Shown in pieces: positions 1 to 8,191 of a stretch of DNA of 64,000 nucleotides. Below the pieces are notes generated by a model, which saw only the letters and a program-made list of their open reading frames with translations, was not told the origin of the DNA and searched no databases. This stretch comes from BOG-1155 sp963717985 (GTDB lineage Bacteria; Desulfobacterota; Syntrophorhabdia; Syntrophorhabdales; WCHB1-27), in contig CAVQYC010000006.1 of assembly GCA_963717985.1 (NCBI GenBank), positions 186,001-250,000 of the forward strand, read 5' to 3'. The stretch's first letter is position 1; each line of letters opens with the position of its first letter. The position numbers were made by a program, and so were the translations under genes.

Positions 1-623
1 ATCCTGGCAACCGACATAAATCCTGATTCCCTGAACAAGGCCGCCGAAGGAGTGTATCGCGATTGGTCTTTCCGTGATACGCCGCGGTGGGTGAAGGAAG
101 AGTATTTCACAAAAACAGCAGACGGGTTTGAGGTCCTCAGCCGCATCAGGGAAATGGTCACATTTGCCCATCACAACTTAGCGGCCGATCAATATCCGGC
201 GCTTACAAATAATACCAGTGCAATGGACGTCATTTTTTGCCGAAATGTGTTGATGTACTTTTCCCGCGAGCGAGCGCTGCAAGTCGTACCACGCCTAAGC
301 CGATGTCTCATGGACGACGGGTGGCTCATCACCAGTCCTGTCGAATCCTCTCTCGCGAAACCCCCTTTATTCGAAGGCGTCGCGTTTCCCGGCGCGACCT
401 TCTACAAAAAAACGGGCAGCGCGGTGGAGAGTGCAGGGATAAAGGCGGAGATCTCCGTAATCAGCGAAACAGAGAAACGGAGCGCGGAAAAGGCTGCAAG
501 CCAGGTGAGGAGACCGCAAAAGGGTGAGCCGGAGAGGCGAAGGAAGCATGAGCAGGTACGGACTCGCAGCGTCGCCAATTCTGCGGAACCCCGACTCGTC
601 GACTCCCCGGTTCAAGAAGTAGT

Positions 624-639
624 CTCCCTATCTTCGCTG
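624..639. repeat. 16-bp target-site duplication, left of IS copy 1
   Basis: The sequence ctccctatcttcgctg occurs here and again at 1998-2013, directly abutting the two ends of the element. It is the duplicated target in the cheR linker. Confidence 0.95.
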
Positions 640-1997
640 TGTTGCTGCAATATAATTATGTCACCCCTTAGCTGCAATATGAAAATGTCACCCCCGCCGA
701 TAACAAGGGGCACCGAGGGGAGGTGCTCCGGTGAGAAAAGGAGTGACGTTCATGACGGAAGAGGTAAGGCGGTACGGCGTGGTAGCGGCGGCATTGGACG
801 GCAGGATGATGAACGGAGAGGCTGCGGCGGCGTTAGGCGTCTCCCTCCGCCAGCTAAAGAGGATCAAGGCTAAAGTGAAGAAGGAAGGACCTTCCGGAAT
901 TAAGCACGGCAACAGCGGGCGCCCTTCCTGCAGAGCTTTCCCTGCCGGGATGAAAGAGCGGGCGATGAAGCTCGCCAATGAGAAGTATTTCGACTTCAAC
1001 TTCTCCCACCTCTCGGAGATGCTGGAAGAGCAGGAAGGGATAAAGATCAACCGCGAGACCTTGCGGCAATGGCTTCGTCCTGAAGGGTTCGGAGGAAAGG
1101 TCCGGAAGCAGCGCAGACATAGGAAGAGAAGAAAACGATCGGAGAAGGAAGGCCATATGCTCTTTTTGGACGGCTCTCCCCATGCGTGGTTCGGGGAGGA
1201 AAAGACAACGCTCCTTCTGTCTACGGACGACTCGACGGGGAAGCCTCTTTATGGGCTGTTTCGAAAGGAAGAAGACCTGGAGGGCTGTTTTGGCGTATGC
1301 AAAGAGGTCTTTGCCCGTTTCGGCCGGCCCTCGGTCTTCTATCTCGATCTGGGCCTCCCAGTTTAAAACCACCCGGCATAAGAGCGATTCTGTCGAGCCT
1401 ACCCAGTTCCAGAGAGCCATGAGCGAGCTGGGGATACGGCTCATCTTTGCCCATTCTGCTCAAGCCAGAGGAAGAGGCGAGAGGATCAACAGGACCTTCC
1501 AGGACAGGCTTGTCGCTGAGCTTCGGCTTAAGAATATCGCCGACCGCGAAGGGGCGACGAAGTATCTGAACGAAACCTTCATCCCCAAGTACGCTCGGCT
1601 CTTCGGCGTTGCCCCGGAAGACCCGAAGCCTGCATGGAGACCGCTTCCTCAAGACGCGGACATGCGGAACATCCTTTGTAAGCGATATGAGGCAAAGGTC
1701 AATTACGACAACACGATCTCGGTCGACGGACAGGCGATCCAACTGTTCCCGACAAAGACGAGGCTGAGCTTTGCCAAGGCTTCCGTTACGGCGAATCATT
1801 GGCTCGACGGAAGCTGGCATGTCTTTCATCATACGGCGGGAGAGGTTCCCTGCAAGCCTATCGAAGGACGCGTCCGGCCGGGGTCCTACATGCGCCCAGG
1901 GCCGGCGAGCGAAGCGAGAGCGTCTCTATGAAAAGGGCCAAGGGGGGGTGACATATTCACGTTGCAAAAAGGGTGACATTTTTATGTTGCAATAACA
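640..1997 (+). mobile_element. Insertion sequence copy 1 (1358 bp, IS1202/ISNCY-like), defective
   Basis: The ends are imperfect inverted repeats that begin TGTT: TGTTGCTGCAATATAATTAT on the left, and the complement of the right end, TGTTATTGCAACATAAAAAT. The motif (ending ATGTCACCC) is repeated just inside each end, at about 645 and 673 on the left and about 1949 and 1972 on the right, as expected for paired transposase binding sites. A 16-bp target duplication flanks it. It carries one transposase gene, broken by a single extra base near 1350. A second copy at 54743-56099 is one base shorter and looks otherwise identical. A long duplication with TGT ends suggests the IS1202-type group (ISNCY). 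That family call rests on recalled family features, not a search. Confidence 0.9.
752..1931 (+). pseudogene. DDE transposase of IS copy 1, frameshifted
   Basis: This is the same coding sequence as the intact transposase at 54855-56033 except for an extra T at about 1350. It reads gatctgggcc here against gatcgggcc in copy 2. The shift falls immediately after the second catalytic aspartate (YLD), so the first frame ends at 1366. The rest, including the catalytic glutamate region RGERINRTFQDRL, continues in another frame to 1931. The N-terminal part keeps the helix-turn-helix (GEAAAALGVSLRQLKRIKAK). An ATG at 752 with AAAGGAG eight bases upstream is the likeliest start; a GTG at 731 is possible. 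No active enzyme is expected unless the ribosome slips. Confidence 0.9.
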
Positions 1998-2013
1998 CTC
2001 CCTATCTTCGCTG
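1998..2013. repeat. 16-bp target-site duplication, right of IS copy 1
   Basis: Exact copy of 624-639. It begins immediately after the terminal AACA of the element and is followed by the TPR-coding part of cheR. Confidence 0.95.
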
Positions 2014-2398
2014 GCAAGGGCGGCTGCCGATAAGGGCGAGCTTTCCAAAGCCCTGGAATTGTGCCAAAAGGCAATTAACGCAGACAAGCTGAATCCGTGC
2101 TTGTACTATCTGCAGGCAACAATCCTCCAGGAAATCGGCAGGGCAAGCGAAGCCGTGACGTCGCTCAAGCGGGCGATCTACCTCGATCAGAATTTTGTTC
2201 TGGCCCATTTCTCTCTGGGACATCTGATGCACCAACAGGAAAAATACAAGGAAGCTGAAAAGTGCTTTGAGAATGCCTGCTCGCTCCTGGAGCCGTACGG
2301 AGATGAAGAGATAGTACCCGAATCGGGAGACATCAGTGCAAGCAGATTGATGGAAGTAATTCGCACAATGAGACAGATAGTGCCTAAGAGGTGAGTTA

Positions 2399-2998
2399 AT
2401 GCGTGAGGGCAAGCTCGACTGGACCGAAATCCGTCAGCGACTCGATAAGGTCGGTGCAGCGATAGAGAGTGGGTACTCACCCAATCCGGAGGATATGAAG
2501 AGAATCCTTAAGACCAGGGCGGATGCGCTGGCGCAGGCGCCCGAAGAGACAAAACAGGGAGAGGTGATTGAAATACTGGAGTTCTTGCTCGCAAATGAAT
2601 GTTATGCCATTGAGTCACAGTTCGTTCGCGAGGTTTACGCGATGAAAGATTACACCCCTCTTCCGGGCACGCCGCCCTTTGTCCTTGGACTGATTAACGT
2701 ACGCGGACAGATTATCTCCGTCATAGATATCAAGAAGTTTTTCGATATGCCGGATAAAGGGATCAGCGACCTTAACAAGGTCATCATCATCCATGACGAT
2801 ACGATGGAGTTCGGCGTCCTTGCCGATTCCATGCTCGGCGTGCTGCGCATCTCCATGAATGAAATTCAGCCTCCGCTGCCCACGCTCACGGGAATCCGTC
2901 AGGAGTTCCTGAAGGGGGTCACCGGCGGACATGTCATAATTCTGGACGCCGAAAGGCTTCTTGCAGACAAGCGCATCATTGTGCATGAAGAGGTTTGA
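2399..2998 (+). CDS. cheW: CheW-family coupling protein (WspD-like)
   Basis: A 199-residue cytoplasmic adaptor expected to link the receptor at 3045 to the CheA hybrid at 4913. The CheW beta-barrel domain occupies about residues 50-195, with the characteristic stretch PPFVLGLINVRGQIISVIDIK and the later VADSMLGVLRIS-like strand. About 50 extra N-terminal residues (helical, charged) precede it, making it longer than a minimal CheW (about 160 residues) and similar to the extended CheW of Wsp operons. The ATG lies 4 bp after the cheR-TPR stop, so it is probably cotranscribed. The insertion upstream in cheR may therefore be polar on it unless the element supplies transcription. Confidence 0.93.
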   Translation: MREGKLDWTEIRQRLDKVGAAIESGYSPNPEDMKRILKTRADALAQAPEETKQGEVIEILEFLLANECYAIESQFVREVYAMKDYTPLPGTPPFVLGLINVRGQIISVIDIKKFFDMPDKGISDLNKVIIIHDDTMEFGVLADSMLGVLRISMNEIQPPLPTLTGIRQEFLKGVTGGHVIILDAERLLADKRIIVHEEV

Positions 2999-3044
2999 CG
3001 ACTATACTATCAAAGCCTTATAACGAAGGCGGAGGAGTTAAGTA

Positions 3045-4898
3045 ATGCTACGAAATGCCAGGATTGCAGTGAGATTGAGCATCGGGTTCGGGATAGTGAT
3101 TCTGCTCTTTATCCTTATGGCTCTATTTACAAGAATCGAAATGGGCACCATTGCCGGTCTCACGACAAGGATGTACGAACATCCCTTTACCGTTACCAAG
3201 AGTGTCATAGATGCCGAAACCGATATAGTCAGGATGGAGCGGGACATCAAGGATCTATTGTTGGCGCGTGATTCTGCTGAAATTGCTACGAGCGTCAAAG
3301 CGATCGATGCGTCTGAGAGAGATGCCCTGGAACATCTGAGAGTAGTGCACGAGCTCTATCTCGGAGACAAGAGGGAGATCGAAGCGGTCATAAAGGAATT
3401 GGACGTCTGGAGAGCATATAGAGAAAAAGTCATCGCTTTGATACGGGCGAATAAGAGGGAAGAAGCTGTGGCACTCCACAAGAGCACGGCTTCTCGGCAG
3501 ATTTCAACAATAGAAAAGCAGATGGAAGCAATGAGGGACTTTGCCTCCGTCAAGGCAACATCTTTCGTGACAGGGGCAAAGGAGACGGCCGAAAAGACAT
3601 ACATCCTGGTTTATTTGTTGGTTATCGTCGCCGTGATCCTTTCAATATCCATCGCCTTCCTTATCTCACGCCCCATCATCGGTCCCCTTAAGGGAGCCGT
3701 AAAAGCAGCCAATAATATTGCCGGGGGAGATCTGAGTGTCACAATGCCCCGCGAAGAAAGAAAAGATGAGGTAGGTGACCTGACACGTGCTTTCGCCGGG
3801 ATGATGCGGTATCTCCAGGAAATGGCCGGGGTCTCCAAACGGATCGCCGGCGGCGACCTCACGGTGACGGTGAAACCTGTGTCCGAAAAAGACTTGCTTG
3901 GGAACGCCTTTGCAGAGATGATTACCTATCTCCAGGAAATGGCCGGGGTCTCCAAACGGATCGCCGGCGGCGACCTCACGGTGACGGTGAAACCTGTGTC
4001 CGAAAAAGACTTGCTTGGGAACGCCTTTGCAGAGATGATCGGGAACCTCCGGACGGTTAACCTCGAGATCCGTGAAGGCGTTCAGGTGCTTGCATCATCA
4101 GTGAGTGAGATCCTGGCGTCAACCACGCAGTTGGCCTCTGTTTCGTCAGAGACAGCCGCGTCGGTAAACGAGACGACATCAACGGTTGAGGAAGTGAAGC
4201 AGACTGCCCGGCTTTCGGCGGAGAAATCAAGGAGTGTTTCAGAAGGCGCGCAGAAGGCGGTTGCCGTTGGCGAACAGGGCGCCGCTGCCGTGGCAGAAAC
4301 CACGGCGGGCATTAATCATACCAAGTCTGTGATGGAAACGGTCACCGAGAGCATTGTGAGGATGAGCGAGCAGACCCAAGCCATAGGGGAGATCATGGCC
4401 GTGGTCAACGACCTCGCTCAACAGTCGAACCTGTTGTCGGTCAACGCCGCGATAGAGGCAGCGAAAGCCGGCGAGCACGGGAAAGGCTTTGCCGTGGTGG
4501 CCCAGGAAATCAGGAGCCTCGCCGATCAATCGAAAGAGGCGACAGGACAGGTGCGCACCATCCTTAGTGATATACAGAAGGCGACCAGTACATCGGTCTT
4601 AGCCGCTGAACAGGTGAGCAAGGCGGTCGAGGGCAGCGTCAATCAGGCGGCTGAATCAGGCGAAGCCATCAGGAAGCTCGCGGACAGTATCGAAGAATCG
4701 GCGCACGCGGCCACCCAGATTGCAGCGTCGAACCAGCAGCAGTTTGTCGGCATGGACCAGATTGCGCAGGCCATGGAAGCTGTCAGGCAGGCGTCCCAGC
4801 AGCACGTGGCCGGGACGAAACAGGCCGAACAGGCGGCATACAACCTGAAGGAGCTTGGAGAGAAGCTCAGAGAGATGGTGGGAAAATATAGGGTCTAG
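3045..4898 (+). CDS. Methyl-accepting chemotaxis protein with duplicated HAMP units
   Basis: A 617-residue inner-membrane chemoreceptor. Residues 8-28 form TM1 (VRLSIGFGIVILLFILMAL). About 150 periplasmic residues follow, of 4-helix-bundle type. TM2 is near residues 186-208 (YILVYLLVIVAVILSISIAFL). A canonical HAMP follows (RPIIGPLKGAVKAANNIAGG). Next come two 39-residue HAMP-like units at about 256-294 and 295-333, identical over most of their length. The signalling tip is at about 450-500, with LAQQSNLLSVNAAIEAAKAGEHGKGFAVVA. The start has a good GGAGG site (gcggaggagttaagtaatg). It sits in the operon with CheW, CheA and CheB, so it is the likely cognate receptor. Its ligand is not predictable. 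Confidence 0.95.
   Translation: MLRNARIAVRLSIGFGIVILLFILMALFTRIEMGTIAGLTTRMYEHPFTVTKSVIDAETDIVRMERDIKDLLLARDSAEIATSVKAIDASERDALEHLRVVHELYLGDKREIEAVIKELDVWRAYREKVIALIRANKREEAVALHKSTASRQISTIEKQMEAMRDFASVKATSFVTGAKETAEKTYILVYLLVIVAVILSISIAFLISRPIIGPLKGAVKAANNIAGGDLSVTMPREERKDEVGDLTRAFAGMMRYLQEMAGVSKRIAGGDLTVTVKPVSEKDLLGNAFAEMITYLQEMAGVSKRIAGGDLTVTVKPVSEKDLLGNAFAEMIGNLRTVNLEIREGVQVLASSVSEILASTTQLASVSSETAASVNETTSTVEEVKQTARLSAEKSRSVSEGAQKAVAVGEQGAAAVAETTAGINHTKSVMETVTESIVRMSEQTQAIGEIMAVVNDLAQQSNLLSVNAAIEAAKAGEHGKGFAVVAQEIRSLADQSKEATGQVRTILSDIQKATSTSVLAAEQVSKAVEGSVNQAAESGEAIRKLADSIEESAHAATQIAASNQQQFVGMDQIAQAMEAVRQASQQHVAGTKQAEQAAYNLKELGEKLREMVGKYRV
3810..4039 (+). repeat. Tandem 117-bp duplication encoding HAMP units
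   Basis: Bases 3810-3922 and 3927-4039 are identical over 113 bp with a period of 117 bp (39 codons). Each unit encodes YLQEMAGVSKRIAGGDLTVT and continues to FAEMI. Identity at silent positions shows a recent duplication, not old poly-HAMP divergence. Copy number could vary by slippage or recombination in steps of 39 residues. Confidence 0.97.
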
Positions 4899-4912
4899 TG
4901 TAAGGGGTCGGT

Positions 4913-7114
4913 ATGGACGAGAGGGACGAGGAATTTCGGAAAAGACTCCTTTTGACGTTCAAAGTTGAGGCGCAAGAACACCTCACTGCCATGACCTCCG
5001 GTCTCATTGAAATTGAGAAAGGCGATCCCCGGAAGCAAAGCGAGATTATCGAAACCGTATTCAGGGAATCACATAACCTGAAAGGCGCAGCCCGTTCCGT
5101 GAATCTGGCTGATGTGGTTGCCATCTGCCAGGCGGTGGAAAATGTTCTGTCCGCCTTGAAGCGCAAAGTTCTCATCCCCTCTTCGCACATGCTGGACCTG
5201 CTTCATAGGGCAGTTGCCTTCATCGGCAGGCTGGTTGGCGGGGGAGGACTCCAGGCTTCAGAAAAGTCAGGGGTGAGGGAATTGATCCGGGGCCTGGAAG
5301 GAGAGATCGAAAGACCTGCTCCGGTTTCCGGGCCCGCCGACTTGCCGGTCCACGAGCTACCCGCAACGCCCGGCCCGTCGCCGGCCCAAACTGCGACGAT
5401 AAGAATCTCTGTCGAAAAGCTTGATGCCCTTCTCCTTCAGGTCGAGGAGATGCTCCTGGTGAAGCTTGGCACGGCTCAGCGCGTACTGGAGCTGAGGCAG
5501 GTGAGAAAGGCGTTCGATCTGTGGAAAAAGGAACAGGCGAAAAGGTTGTACAAGACAAGAAGCAGGCAAGAGGTAAAGGGAGAAGTGCGGGGTAAAGACG
5601 ATATCGATTCGTTTAGCGTCCCCTTTGAAACCGCATTGACAAGGGTGCTGAAGGCGGCAGAAATCGACCAGCGGTCGTTTAGCGTTATGGTGGATACGCT
5701 GCTTGCCGATATGAAGAAAACGTTGATGCTCCCCTTTTTGTCGCTTCTGGAAGTCTTTCCCGGCTTGGTACGCAACTTGTCGCGCGAAGCAGGGAAAGAG
5801 ACGGAGTTGATCATACATGGTGAACAAATTGAAATAGACCGGCGGATATTGGAAGAAATAAAGGACCCTTTGATCCACCTTGTGAGAAACTGCATAGACC
5901 ACGGCATTGAAATGCCTGAAGAGCGGCTAAAAAGGAAAAAAGCACCACGGGGGGAGATAAGAATTATTGTCTCTTCCCGGGACGGCATGATTGAGATCGC
6001 GGTATCCGACGACGGGGCCGGGATCGATACATCAAAGGTGAAGACCGTTGCCGAAAAGAGCGGCTTTCTGTCACAGGAAGAGGCCGGTAGGCTCAGTGAC
6101 AGCGAGTCGCTGCTCCTGGCTTTCAGATCGGGGGTCACCACGAGCCCCATCGTGACGGACCTTTCCGGCAGAGGGCTGGGGTTGGCCATTGTCAAGGAAA
6201 AGGTGGAAAAACTTAACGGCAGGATTGAAATTGAGTCGCAGCCCGGTGCCGGTACAACGCTCAGAATGACCCTCCCACTCACGCTCGCCACCTTCCGTGG
6301 GGTCGTCGTCAAGGTGAACGAACACCCCTTCGTCCTTCCATCCGCAAATATCAGGAGAGTGGCGCGGGTCAAAAAAGAGGAAATTCGGACCATCGAAACC
6401 CGTGAATCGCTCACCCTGGATGGGCGGGCGATGTCGCTCGTCAGGCTCGGAGAGGTGCTGGACGTCAAAGCAGGAGACAACCGGTCAGAGGCCGACACCT
6501 CCTTCGAACAAGTGGTGGTACTCGGCTCGGACGAATTGCAAATGGCTTTTCTCGTAGATGAGATCCTCCACGAGCAGGAAGTATTGGTTAAACCCCTGGG
6601 CAGGCAGCTTTTGCGCGCACGGAACTTTTCCGGAGCCACGATACTCGGGAGCGGCAAAGTCGTGCCGATCCTGAACGTCTCCGACCTCATGAAATCCGCC
6701 GTAAAGATTTCTCCCACTCTTGCCGGAACTCCTGTGGAGGAGTTGAAGAAACGGATATCCGTACTTGTTGCAGAGGATTCGATCACCGCACGGACCCTGC
6801 TGAGGACCATTCTCGAATCGGCGGGCTACTATGTCAAAGTAGCCGTTGACGGCGTCGATGCCTTCATGTTCCTGAAGTCGGAAGAGTTCGACCTTTTGGT
6901 ATCGGACGTAGACATGCCCAGGATGAACGGATTTGAACTCACCGCAAAGATACGGGCAGATAAGAAACTCTCGGAATTGCCCGTGGTGCTCGTGACGGCA
7001 CTCGAGTCGGGCGAAGACAAGAAACGCGGAATAGACGTCGGCGCAAACGCATACATCGTGAAAAGCAGCTTTGACCAGAGCAACCTGTTGAAGGTGGTGA
7101 AGAGACTTATATGA
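4913..7114 (+). CDS. cheA: CheA-type histidine kinase fused to a receiver domain (WspE-like)
   Basis: A 733-residue cytoplasmic kinase. An N-terminal HPt domain carries phosphoacceptor His54 in ESHNLKGAARSV. A linker/dimerisation region follows. The ATPase has its N box at HLVRNCIDHGIEMPEER and G boxes DDGAGID and GRGLGLAIVKEKVEKL. A CheW-like regulatory domain spans about 465-600. A C-terminal receiver starts at ISVLVAEDSITARTLL with phosphoacceptor Asp665 (LLVSDVDMP). The CheA-REC fusion is the arrangement in WspE and other non-flagellar chemosensory systems. The attached receiver may act as a phosphate sink or route. It overlaps cheB by ATGA and follows the receptor gene by 14 bp. Confidence 0.96.
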   Translation: MDERDEEFRKRLLLTFKVEAQEHLTAMTSGLIEIEKGDPRKQSEIIETVFRESHNLKGAARSVNLADVVAICQAVENVLSALKRKVLIPSSHMLDLLHRAVAFIGRLVGGGGLQASEKSGVRELIRGLEGEIERPAPVSGPADLPVHELPATPGPSPAQTATIRISVEKLDALLLQVEEMLLVKLGTAQRVLELRQVRKAFDLWKKEQAKRLYKTRSRQEVKGEVRGKDDIDSFSVPFETALTRVLKAAEIDQRSFSVMVDTLLADMKKTLMLPFLSLLEVFPGLVRNLSREAGKETELIIHGEQIEIDRRILEEIKDPLIHLVRNCIDHGIEMPEERLKRKKAPRGEIRIIVSSRDGMIEIAVSDDGAGIDTSKVKTVAEKSGFLSQEEAGRLSDSESLLLAFRSGVTTSPIVTDLSGRGLGLAIVKEKVEKLNGRIEIESQPGAGTTLRMTLPLTLATFRGVVVKVNEHPFVLPSANIRRVARVKKEEIRTIETRESLTLDGRAMSLVRLGEVLDVKAGDNRSEADTSFEQVVVLGSDELQMAFLVDEILHEQEVLVKPLGRQLLRARNFSGATILGSGKVVPILNVSDLMKSAVKISPTLAGTPVEELKKRISVLVAEDSITARTLLRTILESAGYYVKVAVDGVDAFMFLKSEEFDLLVSDVDMPRMNGFELTAKIRADKKLSELPVVLVTALESGEDKKRGIDVGANAYIVKSSFDQSNLLKVVKRLI

Positions 7115-8181
7115 TCAAGGTCCTCGTAGTGGATGACTCTCCCGTGGCACGCGAATTACTCTCTCACGTCTTAAGCTCCGATCCCGACATCCGGGTAATC
7201 GGCGCTGCCGGCAGCGGGAGGGACGCTATAGAGTCAATAAAGCACAACAGGCCCGATATTGTCACCATGGACATCAACATGTCGAACATGAACGGTTTTG
7301 AGGCAACACGCATTATCATGGAAACCGATGCCTTGCCTATTGTCATCGTGACGGACAGGCCTGATATGGATGAGATGGAGATGTCCTTCCGGGCAATTGA
7401 AGCAGGAGCCCTTGCCGTGCTGCATAAACCGCACGGAATCGGTCATCCGGCCTATACGACCGACGCAAAAGAGCTAATCACCACGGTAAAGCTCATGTCG
7501 GAGATTAAAGTGGTCAGGCGCTGGAAATCGATTGCGGAACGAAAAGGTTCTCTGCTGAGAAATGCGGTGGATGGTCTCTTGTCGCAGCCCGCCGAAGCCA
7601 AGGTCGTTGCTATCGGCGCATCGACAGGCGGGCCCCCGGTAATTGAAAAGATTCTGTCCGGACTCTCAAAGGATTTCTCCCTACCCGTAGTGATCGTTCA
7701 GCATATGGCTCCGGGATTTACTCAGGGGCTTGCCGAATGGTTGCGCCACAATTCTCGCTTGTCCGTTCACGTTGCAGCCGGGAGTGGGATGATCCGTCCG
7801 GGGCATGTGTACCTTGCACCTGACGGAGTCCAGATGAAAGTGGATGTCGATGGAAGACTTTTATGCACCGATGACGGTCCCGAAAACGGTCTCCGCCCTT
7901 CGATTTCGTACCTTTTTCGTTCCGTCTCCAAAGTTTTCGGAAAAGCCTCCGTAGGCGTGCTGCTGACGGGCATGGGCAAGGACGGCGCCGAAGAGCTGAA
8001 GTTGATGAGAGAGAAAGGCGCCCTGACCATCGCTCAGGATGAGGAAAGCTCAGTGGTCTTCGGTATGCCCGGCGAAGCGGTAAGGATCAAGGCCGCCACA
8101 TATGCGCTGCCGCCTGACAAAATCGCATCGGTGCTGAATAGTGTAGGCATATCGAGGGAAAAGACACTTAAAGACGAATAA
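7111..8181 (+). CDS. cheB: CheB protein-glutamate methylesterase/deamidase (WspF-like)
   Basis: A 356-residue receiver-methylesterase. The receiver (residues 1-125) starts MIKVLVVDDSPVARELL, with phosphoacceptor Asp54 in VTMDINMSNMNG; the usual proline after the aspartate segment is a serine. The esterase domain (about 160-350) shows the catalytic serine in GASTGGPPV, the histidine in IVQHMAPGFTQGLAEWL and the aspartate in GMGKDGAEEL. It removes receptor methyl groups, opposing CheR. With the cheR gene split at 640, methylation balance may be altered. ATGA overlap with cheA indicates translational coupling. Confidence 0.95.
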   Translation: MIKVLVVDDSPVARELLSHVLSSDPDIRVIGAAGSGRDAIESIKHNRPDIVTMDINMSNMNGFEATRIIMETDALPIVIVTDRPDMDEMEMSFRAIEAGALAVLHKPHGIGHPAYTTDAKELITTVKLMSEIKVVRRWKSIAERKGSLLRNAVDGLLSQPAEAKVVAIGASTGGPPVIEKILSGLSKDFSLPVVIVQHMAPGFTQGLAEWLRHNSRLSVHVAAGSGMIRPGHVYLAPDGVQMKVDVDGRLLCTDDGPENGLRPSISYLFRSVSKVFGKASVGVLLTGMGKDGAEELKLMREKGALTIAQDEESSVVFGMPGEAVRIKAATYALPPDKIASVLNSVGISREKTLKDE

Positions 8182-8191
8182 GGGATTGCAC

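Larger units (their letters stand above)
1..2394 (+). pseudogene. CheR methyltransferase with C-terminal TPR (WspC-like), split by an insertion sequence
   Basis: The reading frame is open from base 1, so the 5' end lies outside the window. The first part carries the end of a CheR chemoreceptor methyltransferase domain, including the hallmark FCRNVLMYF (bases 235-261), followed by a charged linker. The frame then runs into an insertion sequence (640-1997) and stops at 873 after about 78 foreign residues. Past the element, the same frame resumes at 1998 and encodes two to three TPR units (AINADKLNPCLYYLQA, AIYLDQNFVLAHFSLG) ending at 2394. Element plus one 16-bp duplication is 1374 bp, a multiple of three, so removing them restores one CheR-TPR protein. 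That architecture is typical of WspC/FrzF-like methyltransferases. The catalytic domain may still be made, but without its TPR tail. The gene heads the chemosensory operon and sits 4 bp before cheW. Confidence 0.9.

Noticed and set aside
5476..6810. 444-residue minus-strand frame opposite cheA
   Set aside because: It is Ser/Arg-rich antisense of the well-supported kinase and has no recognisable domain.
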